64,000 nucleotides of DNA, from positions 62,001 through 126,000 of the forward strand of contig NZ_JOJL01000003.1 of the NCBI RefSeq assembly GCF_000721705.1, written 5' to 3'. Positions 15,204 to 24,230 of the stretch are shown here, in pieces (the first letter of the stretch is position 1; each line of letters opens with the position of its first letter). The notes beneath the pieces were generated by a model. That model made no database searches. It was not told the DNA's origin and worked only from the letters and a program-made list of their open reading frames with translations. A program made the translations under genes and the position numbers. Source of the stretch: Actinoplanes subtropicus. GTDB taxonomy: Bacteria; Actinomycetota; Actinomycetes; Mycobacteriales; Micromonosporaceae.

Positions 15204-18200
15204 TCAGGGGCAAGGCGGCTGGTAGTCCCGGCCAGGGACGTACTTGGCCCATTCGGCGCGGGTCATCGGCTCGCCGGAGGTGGTGCAGATGAGCGCGGCC
15301 GCCTGGGCGGGGTCGGTGTGCCAGAGCCATACCGTGTCGTTGGCGCCGCCGGCGGCGAGCATGTCGCTGCCGGGTCGGAATGCTGCCGTGTAGAGGCTGC
15401 CGGTGGGCAAGGTCAGTTCTGCGTCGAGAGTCGGGGTGTCGCGGTGGGCCGTGTTCCAGAGCCACATCGTGCCGTCGGTTGCGGCGGCGGCCAGCAGGGA
15501 GCCGTCGTCGTTGAAGGTGACCGCGTACACGTAGTCGGTGGGGCCGCTGAGGGGCGCCGCAACAGGCCGGGGTCGCGCCGGGTGACTGATGTCGTAGAGC
15601 CGTACGGTGCTGTCGGCCAGGCTGACAGCAAGGGTCCGGCCATCGGGACTGAACGCGACCGAGTACACATAGTGCTCTCCGGGCTTGAGCGGCGGCCCGG
15701 TCAAGCTTGGCTGGGCCGGGTCGGCGACGTTCCAGATGCGTACGGTCTCGTCGGAGCTGGCGGCAGCCAGGAGCTCGCCGCTCGGGCTGAACACGACCGA
15801 GAGAACATCGGCGGTGAATCCTGAGAGCGTTGCGGCGAGGTGCGGCGCGGACTGCTCGCGGACGTCCCAGAGGCGTACGGTGTGGTCGCGTGAGGCTGTG
15901 GCGAGGGTGCGTCCGTCGGGGCTGAACGTCAGGTACTCGATCTGTTGGCCGGGGTGGGCGGGGAGCGCTGGTCCGAGTGTTCGGGGATGGGCTGGGTCGG
16001 CGATGTTCCACAGCTGCAGCCCGCCCGATTTGCCGAAGGCGGACGCCATGGTGCGGTTGTCCGGAGTGAAGGCGACCGAGGAGGCGAAGCCGTCCTGGTT
16101 GGTCAGGGGCGGGCCGTATTGTTTTGGGCGTTCCGGGTCGACGAGGTTCCAGAGGCGTGCGTCGCCGCTACCCACGGCCAGGGTGCGGCCGGTGGGGTCG
16201 AAGACGGTGGAGCTGACCGTGTAGGGCAGCGCCAGTGTCGGACCTGGGAACGGCCAGAGTCGAGCCATGCCGTCGTTGGCACCGGTGACGACGGTCGTCT
16301 CGTCGGGCGTGAACCGGACGGACGTGACGGGCGCCGGATGCGGCAGGGTCGCCACGACGGTGCGGCTGGCGATGTCGATGACACGCACGCCCACGGCGGC
16401 GTCGGAGCTGGCGACGGCGAGGAAGACGCTGCTTGGGCTGAACGCGACCGCGTTGATCCAGCTGGTGGCGCCCGTGATCGGTGGTCCGGCGGGCTGTGGG
16501 TGACGTGGATCGGCGACGTTCCACAGGTACGCGGAGTAATCGGCGCTGCCGGCTGCCAACCATCGTCCGTCGGGACTGAAGGTCAGCTGCCCGATCGCTT
16601 TGGTCGGCCCGGTCGGGCTTGCGATCCGGGCAGGCCGCGCCGGGTCTCCGATGTCCCAGATACTGACTTTGCCGCGGGCGTCGCCGACCGCCAGGTATCG
16701 GTTGCCGTCGCGGATGCTCAGTGACTTCGCGGCTCCGCCATCCACGTGGATTGCTGCCCCGAAGGTAGTGAGGGCACCCCCGGGGGCGACACGCCACAGC
16801 CGGATGGTGCCGTCCGCGCAGGCTGTGCCCATCAGTCGGCCATCTGGGCTGAACACGACGGAGTAGACCGTGCCGCCCAGCCCGGTGAGCGCTGGCAAGG
16901 GCTTGGGCGTGGCCGCGACGTGGGTGTCCCAGAGCAGGACGGTGGCGTCGGCGGTGGAGGCAACCAGCAGATCGCCGCTGGGTCCGAAGGCAACCGCATA
17001 GACCTTGCCTGCCGCGCCTGCCGGCATCTGGGCGAGCAGGGTGGGGTGTCCTTGATTGCGGATGTCCCACAGCTTCACCGCGGTGTCCGCGCCCGCTGCC
17101 ACGATGGTGCCGTTCGGGTGGACTGCTGTGGCGTAGAGGATTCCGGCACTGCCGCGGATCCGCGTGGCTGGGCGCATAGCCGACGCGTCGAGCAGGCTGG
17201 CGCGGGCCTCATCGGTCGGCGAGATCCGGTACGCCACCAGCGACAGTTGCCGGGCCAGAGAGACATCGCGGTCGCGCAGTCGGTCGGCCCGTACCGCGGT
17301 CTCCCGGGAGAGCGCCAGATCCCGTTCGGTCCGCGCGTCGTTGCGCTGGTGGTACGCGACAAAACCTAGTGTCACCGCGAGGACGAAGAGGGCGGCGAGG
17401 GCGGCCACGGCCTGATAGAGAATCCTTTGTCGGCCGCGCTCGTGGCGTCGGCCGGCGTCGAGGAAGTCATGGCTGACCGATGACACCTCGCCGCTGTGCA
17501 GGTCCGCCCAGTCTCGGGCGGCGGCGAGCAGGGTGCCACGGTACAGCCGGGCGTTGTCACGGCCGGCGTCATCCCAGGCGACCGCGGCCGCGTCGAGCTG
17601 CTGCCCGAGCAAGAGGGCGCCCCGGTCGGCATCGATCCACTTTCGCAGTCGAGGCCAAGCGCCGATCAGCGCCTCGTGAGTGATCTCAACCGTATCGACG
17701 TCGACGGTAACCAAACGCTGCGAGATGAACGCGCTCAGCACTTCCTCGAGTTCCGTGTCGGTGTCGAACAGTAGGTCTTGCAGCTTCACGCGGCGGCGAG
17801 TCTCGGGGGCTTCCGGATTGAGCTGTACAAGTCGCAGGAGCAGGCGCTGGGCCACACGCTGCCGGGCGGCATCGAGGCCGACGTAAATGGTTTCAGCACT
17901 GGCTGCGACTGCTCCTTCGATCCTCCCGACCTGCAGATAGTTGGCGGTGGTCAGTGCGGTCTGCCCCTTGGTCCAGGTCTCGTGCAGGGCGTGCGACAGC
18001 AGCGGAAGCACGCCGGCCTCGTGCACGGTCGTGCCTCTGCCGGGCGCGATCTCACGGATCAGAAGCTCCACCAGGCCGGGTTCTATCTCGATGCCGGCCT
18101 TTGCCGCGGGTTCGGTGATCACCTCCCGTAGTTCGCCGGCGGTCATCGGTTCGATCGTCACCTGGGACGGGCCTAGCGCCGCGCGGAGCGCATCGTGCCG

Positions 18201-18974
18201 CAGCGCGTGGCCGTAGAAGTCGGCTCGTAGGCTGAGGACTACCACCGCGCTGTTGCGCGCGGCCGCCGCCAGCGCTGCGACGAGTTCCTCTTGGTCGGCG
18301 CTGCCGGTGAACGTCTGCTCGAACTGGTCGAAGATCACCACGGGTGCGGCTGGCCGCATTCTGGCGTTGTCGAGAAAGCGCTCGACCTCGGCCGGTGAGT
18401 CGTCCGTCGGCGTGGTGATCAGGATTGGCCAGTCCGCGCTGCCGGATCGGTCGCCGCCGCGCAATGCTGGTACAACTCCGGCGAGCAGCAGCGATGATTT
18501 ACCCGAGCCCGACGCTCCGACCACGACGAGCAGTCCGCCACGCTGATCGTGCAGGGTCTCGACTCGGTCGAGCAACTCTTTCACGACGGCCGCGCGGCCG
18601 AAGTACCAGTCGGCGTCGGCGGTCCCGAAGCTGAAGAGCCCTCGGTACGGCTGGATGTCGCTGGGCCGGTTCTCGTCAGCGTTCACCTTGATCCGACAGC
18701 GGGCTGTCCACCAACGCCGGATGTCCGTCTCGCCGAGGCCGAACTCCTTGAGCATCTGTTCAAAGGCCGCTCTCAGCAAACTGGACGGCAGCGTTCCCTT
18801 GAACCAATCACCCAGCGTGCTCTTGCCGATGTCGTACGTCTTGAGCAGACCGACGAGATCTCTGACCGAGAGGCCGGCCGCCTTACGTAAGGTGCTCAGC
18901 GCGGCGCCGAACTCCGCTCGGTTACGCAGGCGATCAGGATCGGGACGATTCCCGGCTTGCGGCGATTCGGTCAC
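15204..18974 (-). CDS. nSTAND-type NTPase with HTH N-terminus, membrane segment and WD40 propeller
   Basis: A 1256-aa signal-sensing protein. An N-terminal helix-turn-helix-like region (STLRKAAGLSVRDLVGLL) is followed by the nSTAND1 signature PYRGLFSFGTADADWYFGR, Walker A GASGSGKSS (about 153-161), Walker B VVIFDQFEQ, a winged-helix part, a membrane segment near 510-530 (VAALAALFVLAVTLGFVAYH) and then about 12-14 WD40 repeats (FSPDGR...LW) to the C-terminus. STAND proteins oligomerise on ligand binding; in bacteria they act in signalling, programmed death or defence. No effector domain is recognisable apart from the HTH, so the output may be another protein. GTG 18974 (GGAG upstream) is preferred to ATG 19028. 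Confidence 0.88.
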   Translation of the reverse strand: MTESPQAGNRPDPDRLRNRAEFGAALSTLRKAAGLSVRDLVGLLKTYDIGKSTLGDWFKGTLPSSLLRAAFEQMLKEFGLGETDIRRWWTARCRIKVNADENRPSDIQPYRGLFSFGTADADWYFGRAAVVKELLDRVETLHDQRGGLLVVVGASGSGKSSLLLAGVVPALRGGDRSGSADWPILITTPTDDSPAEVERFLDNARMRPAAPVVIFDQFEQTFTGSADQEELVAALAAAARNSAVVVLSLRADFYGHALRHDALRAALGPSQVTIEPMTAGELREVITEPAAKAGIEIEPGLVELLIREIAPGRGTTVHEAGVLPLLSHALHETWTKGQTALTTANYLQVGRIEGAVAASAETIYVGLDAARQRVAQRLLLRLVQLNPEAPETRRRVKLQDLLFDTDTELEEVLSAFISQRLVTVDVDTVEITHEALIGAWPRLRKWIDADRGALLLGQQLDAAAVAWDDAGRDNARLYRGTLLAAARDWADLHSGEVSSVSHDFLDAGRRHERGRQRILYQAVAALAALFVLAVTLGFVAYHQRNDARTERDLALSRETAVRADRLRDRDVSLARQLSLVAYRISPTDEARASLLDASAMRPATRIRGSAGILYATAVHPNGTIVAAGADTAVKLWDIRNQGHPTLLAQMPAGAAGKVYAVAFGPSGDLLVASTADATVLLWDTHVAATPKPLPALTGLGGTVYSVVFSPDGRLMGTACADGTIRLWRVAPGGALTTFGAAIHVDGGAAKSLSIRDGNRYLAVGDARGKVSIWDIGDPARPARIASPTGPTKAIGQLTFSPDGRWLAAGSADYSAYLWNVADPRHPQPAGPPITGATSWINAVAFSPSSVFLAVASSDAAVGVRVIDIASRTVVATLPHPAPVTSVRFTPDETTVVTGANDGMARLWPFPGPTLALPYTVSSTVFDPTGRTLAVGSGDARLWNLVDPERPKQYGPPLTNQDGFASSVAFTPDNRTMASAFGKSGGLQLWNIADPAHPRTLGPALPAHPGQQIEYLTFSPDGRTLATASRDHTVRLWDVREQSAPHLAATLSGFTADVLSVVFSPSGELLAAASSDETVRIWNVADPAQPSLTGPPLKPGEHYVYSVAFSPDGRTLAVSLADSTVRLYDISHPARPRPVAAPLSGPTDYVYAVTFNDDGSLLAAAATDGTMWLWNTAHRDTPTLDAELTLPTGSLYTAAFRPGSDMLAAGGANDTVWLWHTDPAQAAALICTTSGEPMTRAEWAKYVPGRDYQPPCP

Positions 18975-19183
18975 GCGACGGCTCCAATCGAGGGAGTAGC
19001 CGGTTCTACCAAGCAGTCCGATCCTCACATCGTCCGGTGTCCGGCACCTGTCCGGAAACCGTCCGGAGCTGGCACCGCCGCTTCCGGCACAGGATCTGAT
19101 CAGGCAATGCTTATGTTGGCGAGATCATCCGACGCCGAACTCACCGATCGATTCAGCAAAGAACCGATGGGAGAAACGAGACA

Positions 19184-19744
19184 ATGCTGCTGCGACGAGG
19201 CGCTCTCCGGGCCGCCACACTCTGCCTCGCCACCGGCCTGGCTGCGGTCGCCGGCACGGCCGCGGCACCCGGCGCCGCACACGCCGATCCGATCTACTGC
19301 GGCCCGAGCAAGTTCATCGACAAGATCGAGGTAGCTGACTGGGGCAACGGCAGATTTCAGATCGTCGTCACACCGAACGGCGAGGCCCGCAATTACGCAG
19401 CGTGGGCGCTGGACCAACGCGCGGCGGTGGTCGACGAGTGGCACGCCATCCAAGCCTGCGTACGTGGTCTTTACGGCGGGCTCGCCGACAGCATCTGGCA
19501 GCAACTTGATTGCCACCAGCGGATGTCCTGGGCCTGGGACCCGCGCCGCCGAGACTGGTTGACCGGGCCGACCTACGACCTGGAGAGTTGGCGACCGCCG
19601 CTGTCGGGGGCGAACCTGGTCAGCGAACTGCGCACGGACTGCCTCAACAAACTCGGCGTCGACGAGAACTCGCGGGTCGTGGACCCGCACCGCCCCGACG
19701 ACGGGGAGACCGACCTACAGAACGCCTGGGCTGACATCGCCTGA
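19184..19744 (+). CDS. Secreted DUF2599-type protein
   Basis: A 186-aa exported protein with a signal peptide ending near AAPGAAHA-D. The mature part carries the features of DUF2599: WAxxRLQIxPxx-like (DWGNGRFQIVVTPNGEARNY), QLDCHQRMSWAW and YDLESWRPPLS, with conserved Cys and Trp. Function unknown; members are found in mycobacteria and streptomycetes. It is divergent from the nSTAND gene and ends at a strong terminator. Confidence 0.8.
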   Translation: MLLRRGALRAATLCLATGLAAVAGTAAAPGAAHADPIYCGPSKFIDKIEVADWGNGRFQIVVTPNGEARNYAAWALDQRAAVVDEWHAIQACVRGLYGGLADSIWQQLDCHQRMSWAWDPRRRDWLTGPTYDLESWRPPLSGANLVSELRTDCLNKLGVDENSRVVDPHRPDDGETDLQNAWADIA

Positions 19745-19757
19745 GGGCTTTCCTCCA

Positions 19758-19793
19758 GTGATGCCCGGCGAGTGGCGGCTCGCCGGGCATCAC
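19758..19793 (+). terminator. Terminator after the DUF2599 gene
   Basis: Perfect 15-bp stem (GTGATGCCCGGCGAG / CTCGCCGGGCATCAC), 6-base loop, 13 bp after the stop. Confidence 0.85.
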
Positions 19794-19861
19794 CTCGTGC
19801 TGACGGCACGCCGAGCCTTCGGGGCTTCGCCGCCGGAGAACGCCCGTTCGAACTCTCATGC

Positions 19862-19985
19862 CTAGGTTCTCTCTGCCGGGTCCGTAGGGGTGTAGTCGTG
19901 CCGGAAGACGTCGCTTGGTACGGGCAACAGCGGCTCGATCATCAACCAGAAATGATCAACTGATCGGCAGGACCCGGCCTGGTCC
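19862..19985 (-). pseudogene. Possible transposase N-terminal remnant
   Basis: A minus-strand frame contains DHFWLMIEPLLPVPSDVF, which resembles the LTDxQWxxIEPLLPxP opening of IS5/IS4-type transposases, then stops after about 20 further residues. No terminal repeats were found. A chance match is possible. Confidence 0.25.
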
Positions 19986-20063
19986 ATTCGACGTCGAACG
20001 CCTCCCCGAGAGCAACTTGTCCCGAGGAGGCGTCGACCGATACTGGATGGAGTTCGTGTTCGT

Positions 20064-20381
20064 CTAGAAGAAGACCACTCTCTCTCTGGCACCGGTCTCG
20101 GGGTCCTCCACGAAGAACAGCATTCCTTCCTCAGCTTTCTTGACGAGGTAGGCGTAAAACTGCACTGCGCGGTTGAGGACGTCGGTACGGGAGTCTCCGG
20201 TGACCTCGCTGGCCACCTCCATGGCAACGACTGCGCGGCGTTGAAAGTTGGCGCTCACCTTCGTCAGCTCCGGCGAGCGATGCCTCGACCCGGCGCCCGC
20301 GCCGGTGCCGGTGCCGGGCTTCGTGTCTTCCGTCGGTGATTTGAGATCAGTGTCGGTGGCGTTTCGCGGCTCTGGCGACAT
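20064..20381 (-). CDS. Ribbon-helix-helix-like regulator
   Basis: A 105-aa protein. The N-terminal third is low-complexity (PGTGTGAGAG). The C-terminal part KVSANFQRRAVVAMEVASE followed by SRTDVLNRAVQFYAYLV has the strand-helix-turn-helix spacing of ribbon-helix-helix DNA-binding proteins, and ends EDPETGARERVVFF. ATG 20381 has GAGGAGTC upstream. It may repress its own transcription; target unknown. Confidence 0.65.
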   Translation of the reverse strand: MSPEPRNATDTDLKSPTEDTKPGTGTGAGAGSRHRSPELTKVSANFQRRAVVAMEVASEVTGDSRTDVLNRAVQFYAYLVKKAEEGMLFFVEDPETGARERVVFF

Positions 20382-21184
20382 GTCGGACTCCTCAAGCGAG
20401 ATGCGCCGCGCAAGGCACATCCCGCCCTTCTCTTGGCAGGGCAGCAGAGGGAAGGTCGGGCAACGGATGATCCCCGGCCCGGCGCGGGACGAGCGCAAAG
20501 ACGGACCGGCGGCATTGCCGGGGACGGCCTGGTGGCAGACAGGCCGGACACGGGTTGACGACCCGGAACCCGGACCAGGTCGTAGGGGTGACTCATGGAC
20601 CGGGCGTGGTCCGAGTCTTTGAAGTTGTCAGGGTCAGAGGGCTAAGGGAAAGGGCATCCTCGATGAGTTGGCGCTCACCAAGGTCACCCGTCTGAGTGAA
20701 ACCGTTTCATACTCCATCTGTATTATCCAGATGGCCAAGATCTTTGCTGTGACATGAGTCACACTCTCTTCCGCGTTCTTGGAAAGTCTTCCGGATGTAT
20801 TCCAATCGTACGTCCAATGCCCTCCCACAAACGCCCCGGAGGGTCGTCTGCAACCGGCCAGCACCCGATTTGCCCCTATCGGGGCATGGAATGTAACCGT
20901 TTGAGTCGCGATCGGTCACCCTTAGTGGCACTCTACTACTCAGCGCTATACCTGTGGAAGAAAAGCCGGGAATGACGGTTTTGACGCAATGGACAGCGCG
21001 GATGCGTCAAGCAGCGTCAAATTGTGACCCCATGGTCATCCCAAGAGGGTCCGGACGGATGACGCGAGGGTACGATGTTCGCCGAGTACTTCCCTCCGGT
21101 ACACATGGGCGACGCGATTCAAGATCCAACCAGAGGGATTCGCCCCCGGGTCAAAAGCCCAGGGCGTTCGGCTAGGAGGACAGT
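20382..21184. other. 803 bp without a recognisable gene; inverted repeats present
   Basis: No frame looks like a protein. It is less GC-rich than its surroundings around 20690-20780. It contains CCATCTG/CAGATGG (hairpin near 20715-20734) and an inverted set TTTGACGC (20980-20987), GCGTCAA (21004-21010) and GCGTCAAA (21014-21021), upstream of the gene at 21185, which could be operator sites. Confidence 0.45.
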
Positions 21185-21406
21185 GTGCCGGCCCCCTCTG
21201 ACCACCACGCGCTCCATCGCGCCGCGACCAACGGGAACACGAAGCAGGTCCAGGTCGAAATCCTGGACCTCTCGCACGAGATCCCTACCGAGCGGGCAGA
21301 CCCAGTAACCTGCGACGGCTACCTGGTGGATCCCCTGATCCAGGACTTGCACGAGTCGCGTACGACCACACCCGGGAGTCACGATGGCTACGCCCCAAGA
21401 ACCTGA
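21185..21406 (+). CDS. Hypothetical 73-aa protein
   Basis: Read from GTG 21185, with AGGAGGACAGT directly upstream, an excellent ribosome binding site. The product has no recognised family (TKQVQVEILDLSHEIPTE; VTCDGYLVDPLIQDLHES). Its end overlaps the start of the next gene by 23 bp, so the two are cotranscribed and perhaps coupled. Confidence 0.6.
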   Translation: MPAPSDHHALHRAATNGNTKQVQVEILDLSHEIPTERADPVTCDGYLVDPLIQDLHESRTTTPGSHDGYAPRT

Positions 21407-22031
21407 CCAGCCCCGTCAGGAACCCCGCCGTCTCCACAAGCAACAGCCGTATGCGCACAGAGTTGACTGGCAGAAAGCCGGCGAGTGGTCCTCAGATCAC
21501 TCGGATACCGGAAACCCGCAGATCAACGAGTATCTCGACGCCGAGAGCGCCAAGCGCGACGAGATCCTTAACACCGAGCTGCGCGTCGACCGCGACGAAC
21601 AGGGCAAGAGGCGGTTCATCCACAAGCTGGTACTCAGCGGTGACTTCAACCCCATGAAGATCGCCGCGGTGGCCATCGGCGTGACCGCCTCCTTCGTCCT
21701 CGTCGCGGTCGTTCTCGCCGTAGCCGGCCATCCCGGGGGAGCCATCGGCGCTCTCGCTCTCGCACTTGTGCCTCTGCTCGCCGCCATCGGTCTCGCCCTC
21801 TACGAGAGCCAGACCCGCCGGATAGAAGCCGAGGCCGACGCCGAAATCGCCAAGACCAAGAACACCGCCGTGGTGATCGTGCCGCAGACGCCGGCCGGAA
21901 TCGAAGCCAAAGCAGCCGAGATCGAGGTCAAGGCGGCCGAGATCGACATCAAACCGGAGACTCTGCTGCGCCAGCCCTTCGAAGAGCCGCCTGCCCCTCG
22001 CGCACTCGACGGAGGAGAGCCCAGCGCGTAG
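21384..22031 (+). CDS. Hypothetical membrane protein with two membrane segments
   Basis: A 215-aa protein: a charged soluble N-terminus (about 1-90), two membrane segments (IAAVAIGVTASFVLVAVVLA and IGALALALVPLLAAIGLAL), then a repetitive helical tail (IEAKAAEIEVKAAEIDIK) and a proline-rich end. No family recognised. It follows the 73-aa gene with an overlap and is closed by a very long hairpin. Confidence 0.65.
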   Translation: MATPQEPDQPRQEPRRLHKQQPYAHRVDWQKAGEWSSDHSDTGNPQINEYLDAESAKRDEILNTELRVDRDEQGKRRFIHKLVLSGDFNPMKIAAVAIGVTASFVLVAVVLAVAGHPGGAIGALALALVPLLAAIGLALYESQTRRIEAEADAEIAKTKNTAVVIVPQTPAGIEAKAAEIEVKAAEIDIKPETLLRQPFEEPPAPRALDGGEPSA

Positions 22032-22043
22032 CCGGCGGGCCAA

Positions 22044-22104
22044 CCTCAGCGGCCGTGCGAGCCCTCGCCCCATCCCGTTGCGAGGGCTCGCACGGTCGCT
22101 GAGG
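22044..22104 (+). terminator. Very long terminator hairpin
   Basis: A 25-bp stem with a single mismatch (CCTCAGCGGCCGTGCGAG... at 22044-22068 against 22080-22104), 11-base loop, 13 bp after the preceding stop. Confidence 0.85.
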
Positions 22105-22134
22105 CCTGCTGCCTGACCGCCGCCGTCCTCGGCA

Positions 22135-22431
22135 CATCGCGGCGTCCGCCTCGGTCGACCCGGCCTGGCCCTACCCGCTGGGCTCGGTCGGCCTCAACCG
22201 GGAGGGCTTCAGCTGGAACGCCGCGGTGGCGGCCCTGGTCGTCGGGGGTGCCCGATGACCGCCCGCCGGCGGCTTCTGGTGGTCCTGACCGCCCTGGCGT
22301 TGGTCACGCTGCCGCTCCCGCGGGCTGATCCTGGACATCTGGCAGTCCGCACGGACGTCGGCGTGGGGCTCCAGCAGCGCGCCGACAGCGGGGCGGCGAG
22401 CCAGCAGTGGTCGCTGGCGCCGGTCGGATAG
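22135..22431 (+). pseudogene. Debris of secreted carbohydrate-active genes (C-terminal piece plus ricin-lectin piece)
   Basis: A frame without a start encodes WPYPLGSVGLNREGFSWNAA...VVGGAR and stops at 22258; the NxE-x-x-WNA pattern is faintly like the end of GH9 cellulases. An overlapping ATG (22255, ATGA) opens a 58-aa frame with a signal peptide (MTARRRLLVVLTALALVTL) that, after losing most of its middle, ends SGAASQQWSLAPVG, like the last QxW repeat of a ricin-type lectin. In a neighbouring frame GLILDIWQSA is the preceding lectin strand. So this is a secreted lectin gene with a large deletion and a frameshift. Confidence 0.55.
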
Positions 22432-22494
22432 CAGTGGGGTGGACGCCGCGGGCGCCCACCCCTAGCGGCGTCACTCTTTGACTAGTCTGCCCGT

Positions 22495-23231
22495 GTGATC
22501 AAGCAGGTTCTATCCATGGCCGCCGTTGTCGCGTGCCTGTCGGGATGCGCCGCGTCCGCGGCTCCCGCGAGCATCTGGTCGACGCGTGCGCGGCGCTGGT
22601 GGAGCGGCTCCTGCGCGCGACGTCGGGGGTGCGGTTCCTGGTCTGGTCACCGGGCGGCAGGCGCTCCCGGTTGCCGGCGAGCGGGTGTACGGGCTGGAAC
22701 CGCTGCCGACGCCGGCCGGCGACGAGCCGTCGCGAGAGACGGATCCGGACCGCTGGCACGTCGTCCAGTTGTTCACCGACCGGGCGGCGGCGACGGCGCA
22801 CGGCTTCCGGGTCACGCCGGACAACCGCCGGTACGTGGTGGAGATCTGCCGCCGGCTGGAAGGGGTTCCGCTGGCGATCGAGCTCGCCGCGACGCTGCCC
22901 CCCGTGCTGAGCGTGGAGCAGATAGCGGTGCCGCACGGCCCTGGGCGAGACGCGGTACGCGTACGCCTTCGCCCGCGGCAACGCCATGACCACGGACCAG
23001 ATCGTGGCGCACGCGCTCGACGAGGGGCGGCCCGCCACGGCCCGGGCCGCCGGGTCGTTGACCCCACGCGAGCGCCAGGTCGTCGCGCTCGTCGCGCGGG
23101 GACTGACCAACCGGGAGATCGCCACCGAGCTCGTCGTCTCCCGGCGCACCGTGGAAACCCACGTCCAGAACAGCCTGCGAAAGCTGGCCCTGACGTCCCG
23201 CGCCGAGATCGCGGCCTGGGTCAACGGCTGA
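22495..23231 (+). pseudogene. Broken LuxR/ATPase regulator fused to a lipoprotein signal fragment
   Basis: GTG 22495 opens a lipoprotein signal (KQVLSMAAVVACLSGC) cut after about 28 residues. Pieces of an AfsR/LuxR-type ATPase regulator then follow in three frames: VDACAALVERLLRATSGVRF, then VTGRQALPVAGERVYGLEPL through RRLEGVPLAIELAATLPPVL, and, after a large deletion, RYAYAFARGN and a complete LuxR HTH (LTPRERQVVALVARGLTNRE...VETHVQNSLRKL). The HTH part from ATG 22986 (81 aa) is open and could still be made. Confidence 0.8.
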
Positions 23232-23240
23232 TTCCGGGGC

Positions 23241-24230
23241 TCACCGGGTCGGCAGCCACTTCTGCCAGGTGTCGGGGTGCGCGTCGACCCAGCGCTTGGC
23301 GGCCGCGTCCGCCAACAGCTTCTGCTCGGTCATGTCCCGGGCCACCGAGTTCTGGTCGGCGGTGGTCCACTGGAAGTTCCGGACCAGGGTGGCGGCCGGG
23401 TTGCCGGAGTTCACGAACGCACTGCGCCCGATCTTGTCGAGGTCGTACGGCTGGTAGTCGCAGGCGACCTTGTCGGCGTCGGCGTCGCAGCCCGGCTTGT
23501 ACAGCGGCAGCGGGATGTGCACCAGCTTGATCTCGGAGAGCAGCCACTGCGGCTCGTAGAAGTAGCCGATCATCGCGGTACGGTTCGCCTCGGCCTGGCG
23601 GAAGGCGGCGATCAGCTTGTCCTCGCTGCCCGCGTACACCACCGTGTAGTCGAGGTCGAGGTTCTTGATCAGCGTGGCGTCGTTGGTGACGAACGACGGG
23701 TCGCCGTCCATGAACTGACCCTTGTCGCCGGACTTGGCGGTGCGGAACAGGTCGGCGTACTTGTTGAGGTTCTTCCAGTTCGTGATGTCCGGGTATTTCT
23801 TGGCCATCCACGGCGGCACGTACCAGCCGATGATGCCCTTGTTGCCGGTGAGGCCGAGCTCGACGGCCAGTTTCTGGTCGTCGATGTACTTCTTCTTGAG
23901 GTCGTCGTGGCCCCAGTTCTCGAGAATCACGTCGACACTGCCGTCGGCGATGCCCGACCAGGAGTCGGTCTCGGTGAGGTTCTTGACCACCACCTGGCAG
24001 CCGAGCTTCTGCTTCAGCAGATAGGCCACCACCGCCGTGTTGGCCGCGTAACCGGCCCACGGGTTGTTCGCGATGGTCACCGTTCCGCACGGGACGCCGC
24101 TGGGCACCCCCGGCGGCGCGACGATCGCCGCGGTGCTGCCGCAGCCGGCCAGCGCGGCCAGCCCCAGCACGGCGGCGGCCGCCCGGACCCGCCGGGCCAG
24201 CCGCCCGCCGCCGAAGTCGAAGGTCACCAT
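23241..24230 (-). CDS. Glycine betaine/proline-type ABC substrate-binding lipoprotein (OpuAC family)
   Basis: A 329-aa lipoprotein: signal peptide with lipobox LAALAGC, then an OpuAC-type domain (VTIANNPWAGYAANTAVVAYLL, DVILENWGHDDLKKKYID, GIIGWYVPPWMAKKYPDI, IGYFYEPQWLL). Such proteins catch quaternary amines outside the cell, and aromatic residues suit a betaine cage. No permease or ATPase gene is next to it. ATG 24230 overlaps the stop of the conservon GTPase gene by 7 bp, so it is the last gene of the signalling operon and may act as a ligand sensor. Confidence 0.88.
   Translation of the reverse strand: MVTFDFGGGRLARRVRAAAAVLGLAALAGCGSTAAIVAPPGVPSGVPCGTVTIANNPWAGYAANTAVVAYLLKQKLGCQVVVKNLTETDSWSGIADGSVDVILENWGHDDLKKKYIDDQKLAVELGLTGNKGIIGWYVPPWMAKKYPDITNWKNLNKYADLFRTAKSGDKGQFMDGDPSFVTNDATLIKNLDLDYTVVYAGSEDKLIAAFRQAEANRTAMIGYFYEPQWLLSEIKLVHIPLPLYKPGCDADADKVACDYQPYDLDKIGRSAFVNSGNPAATLVRNFQWTTADQNSVARDMTEQKLLADAAAKRWVDAHPDTWQKWLPTR

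Noticed and set aside
20934..20941. CTACTCAG near 20935 as a further island-type site
   Set aside because: No inverted partner and no TANNNT box at the expected step.
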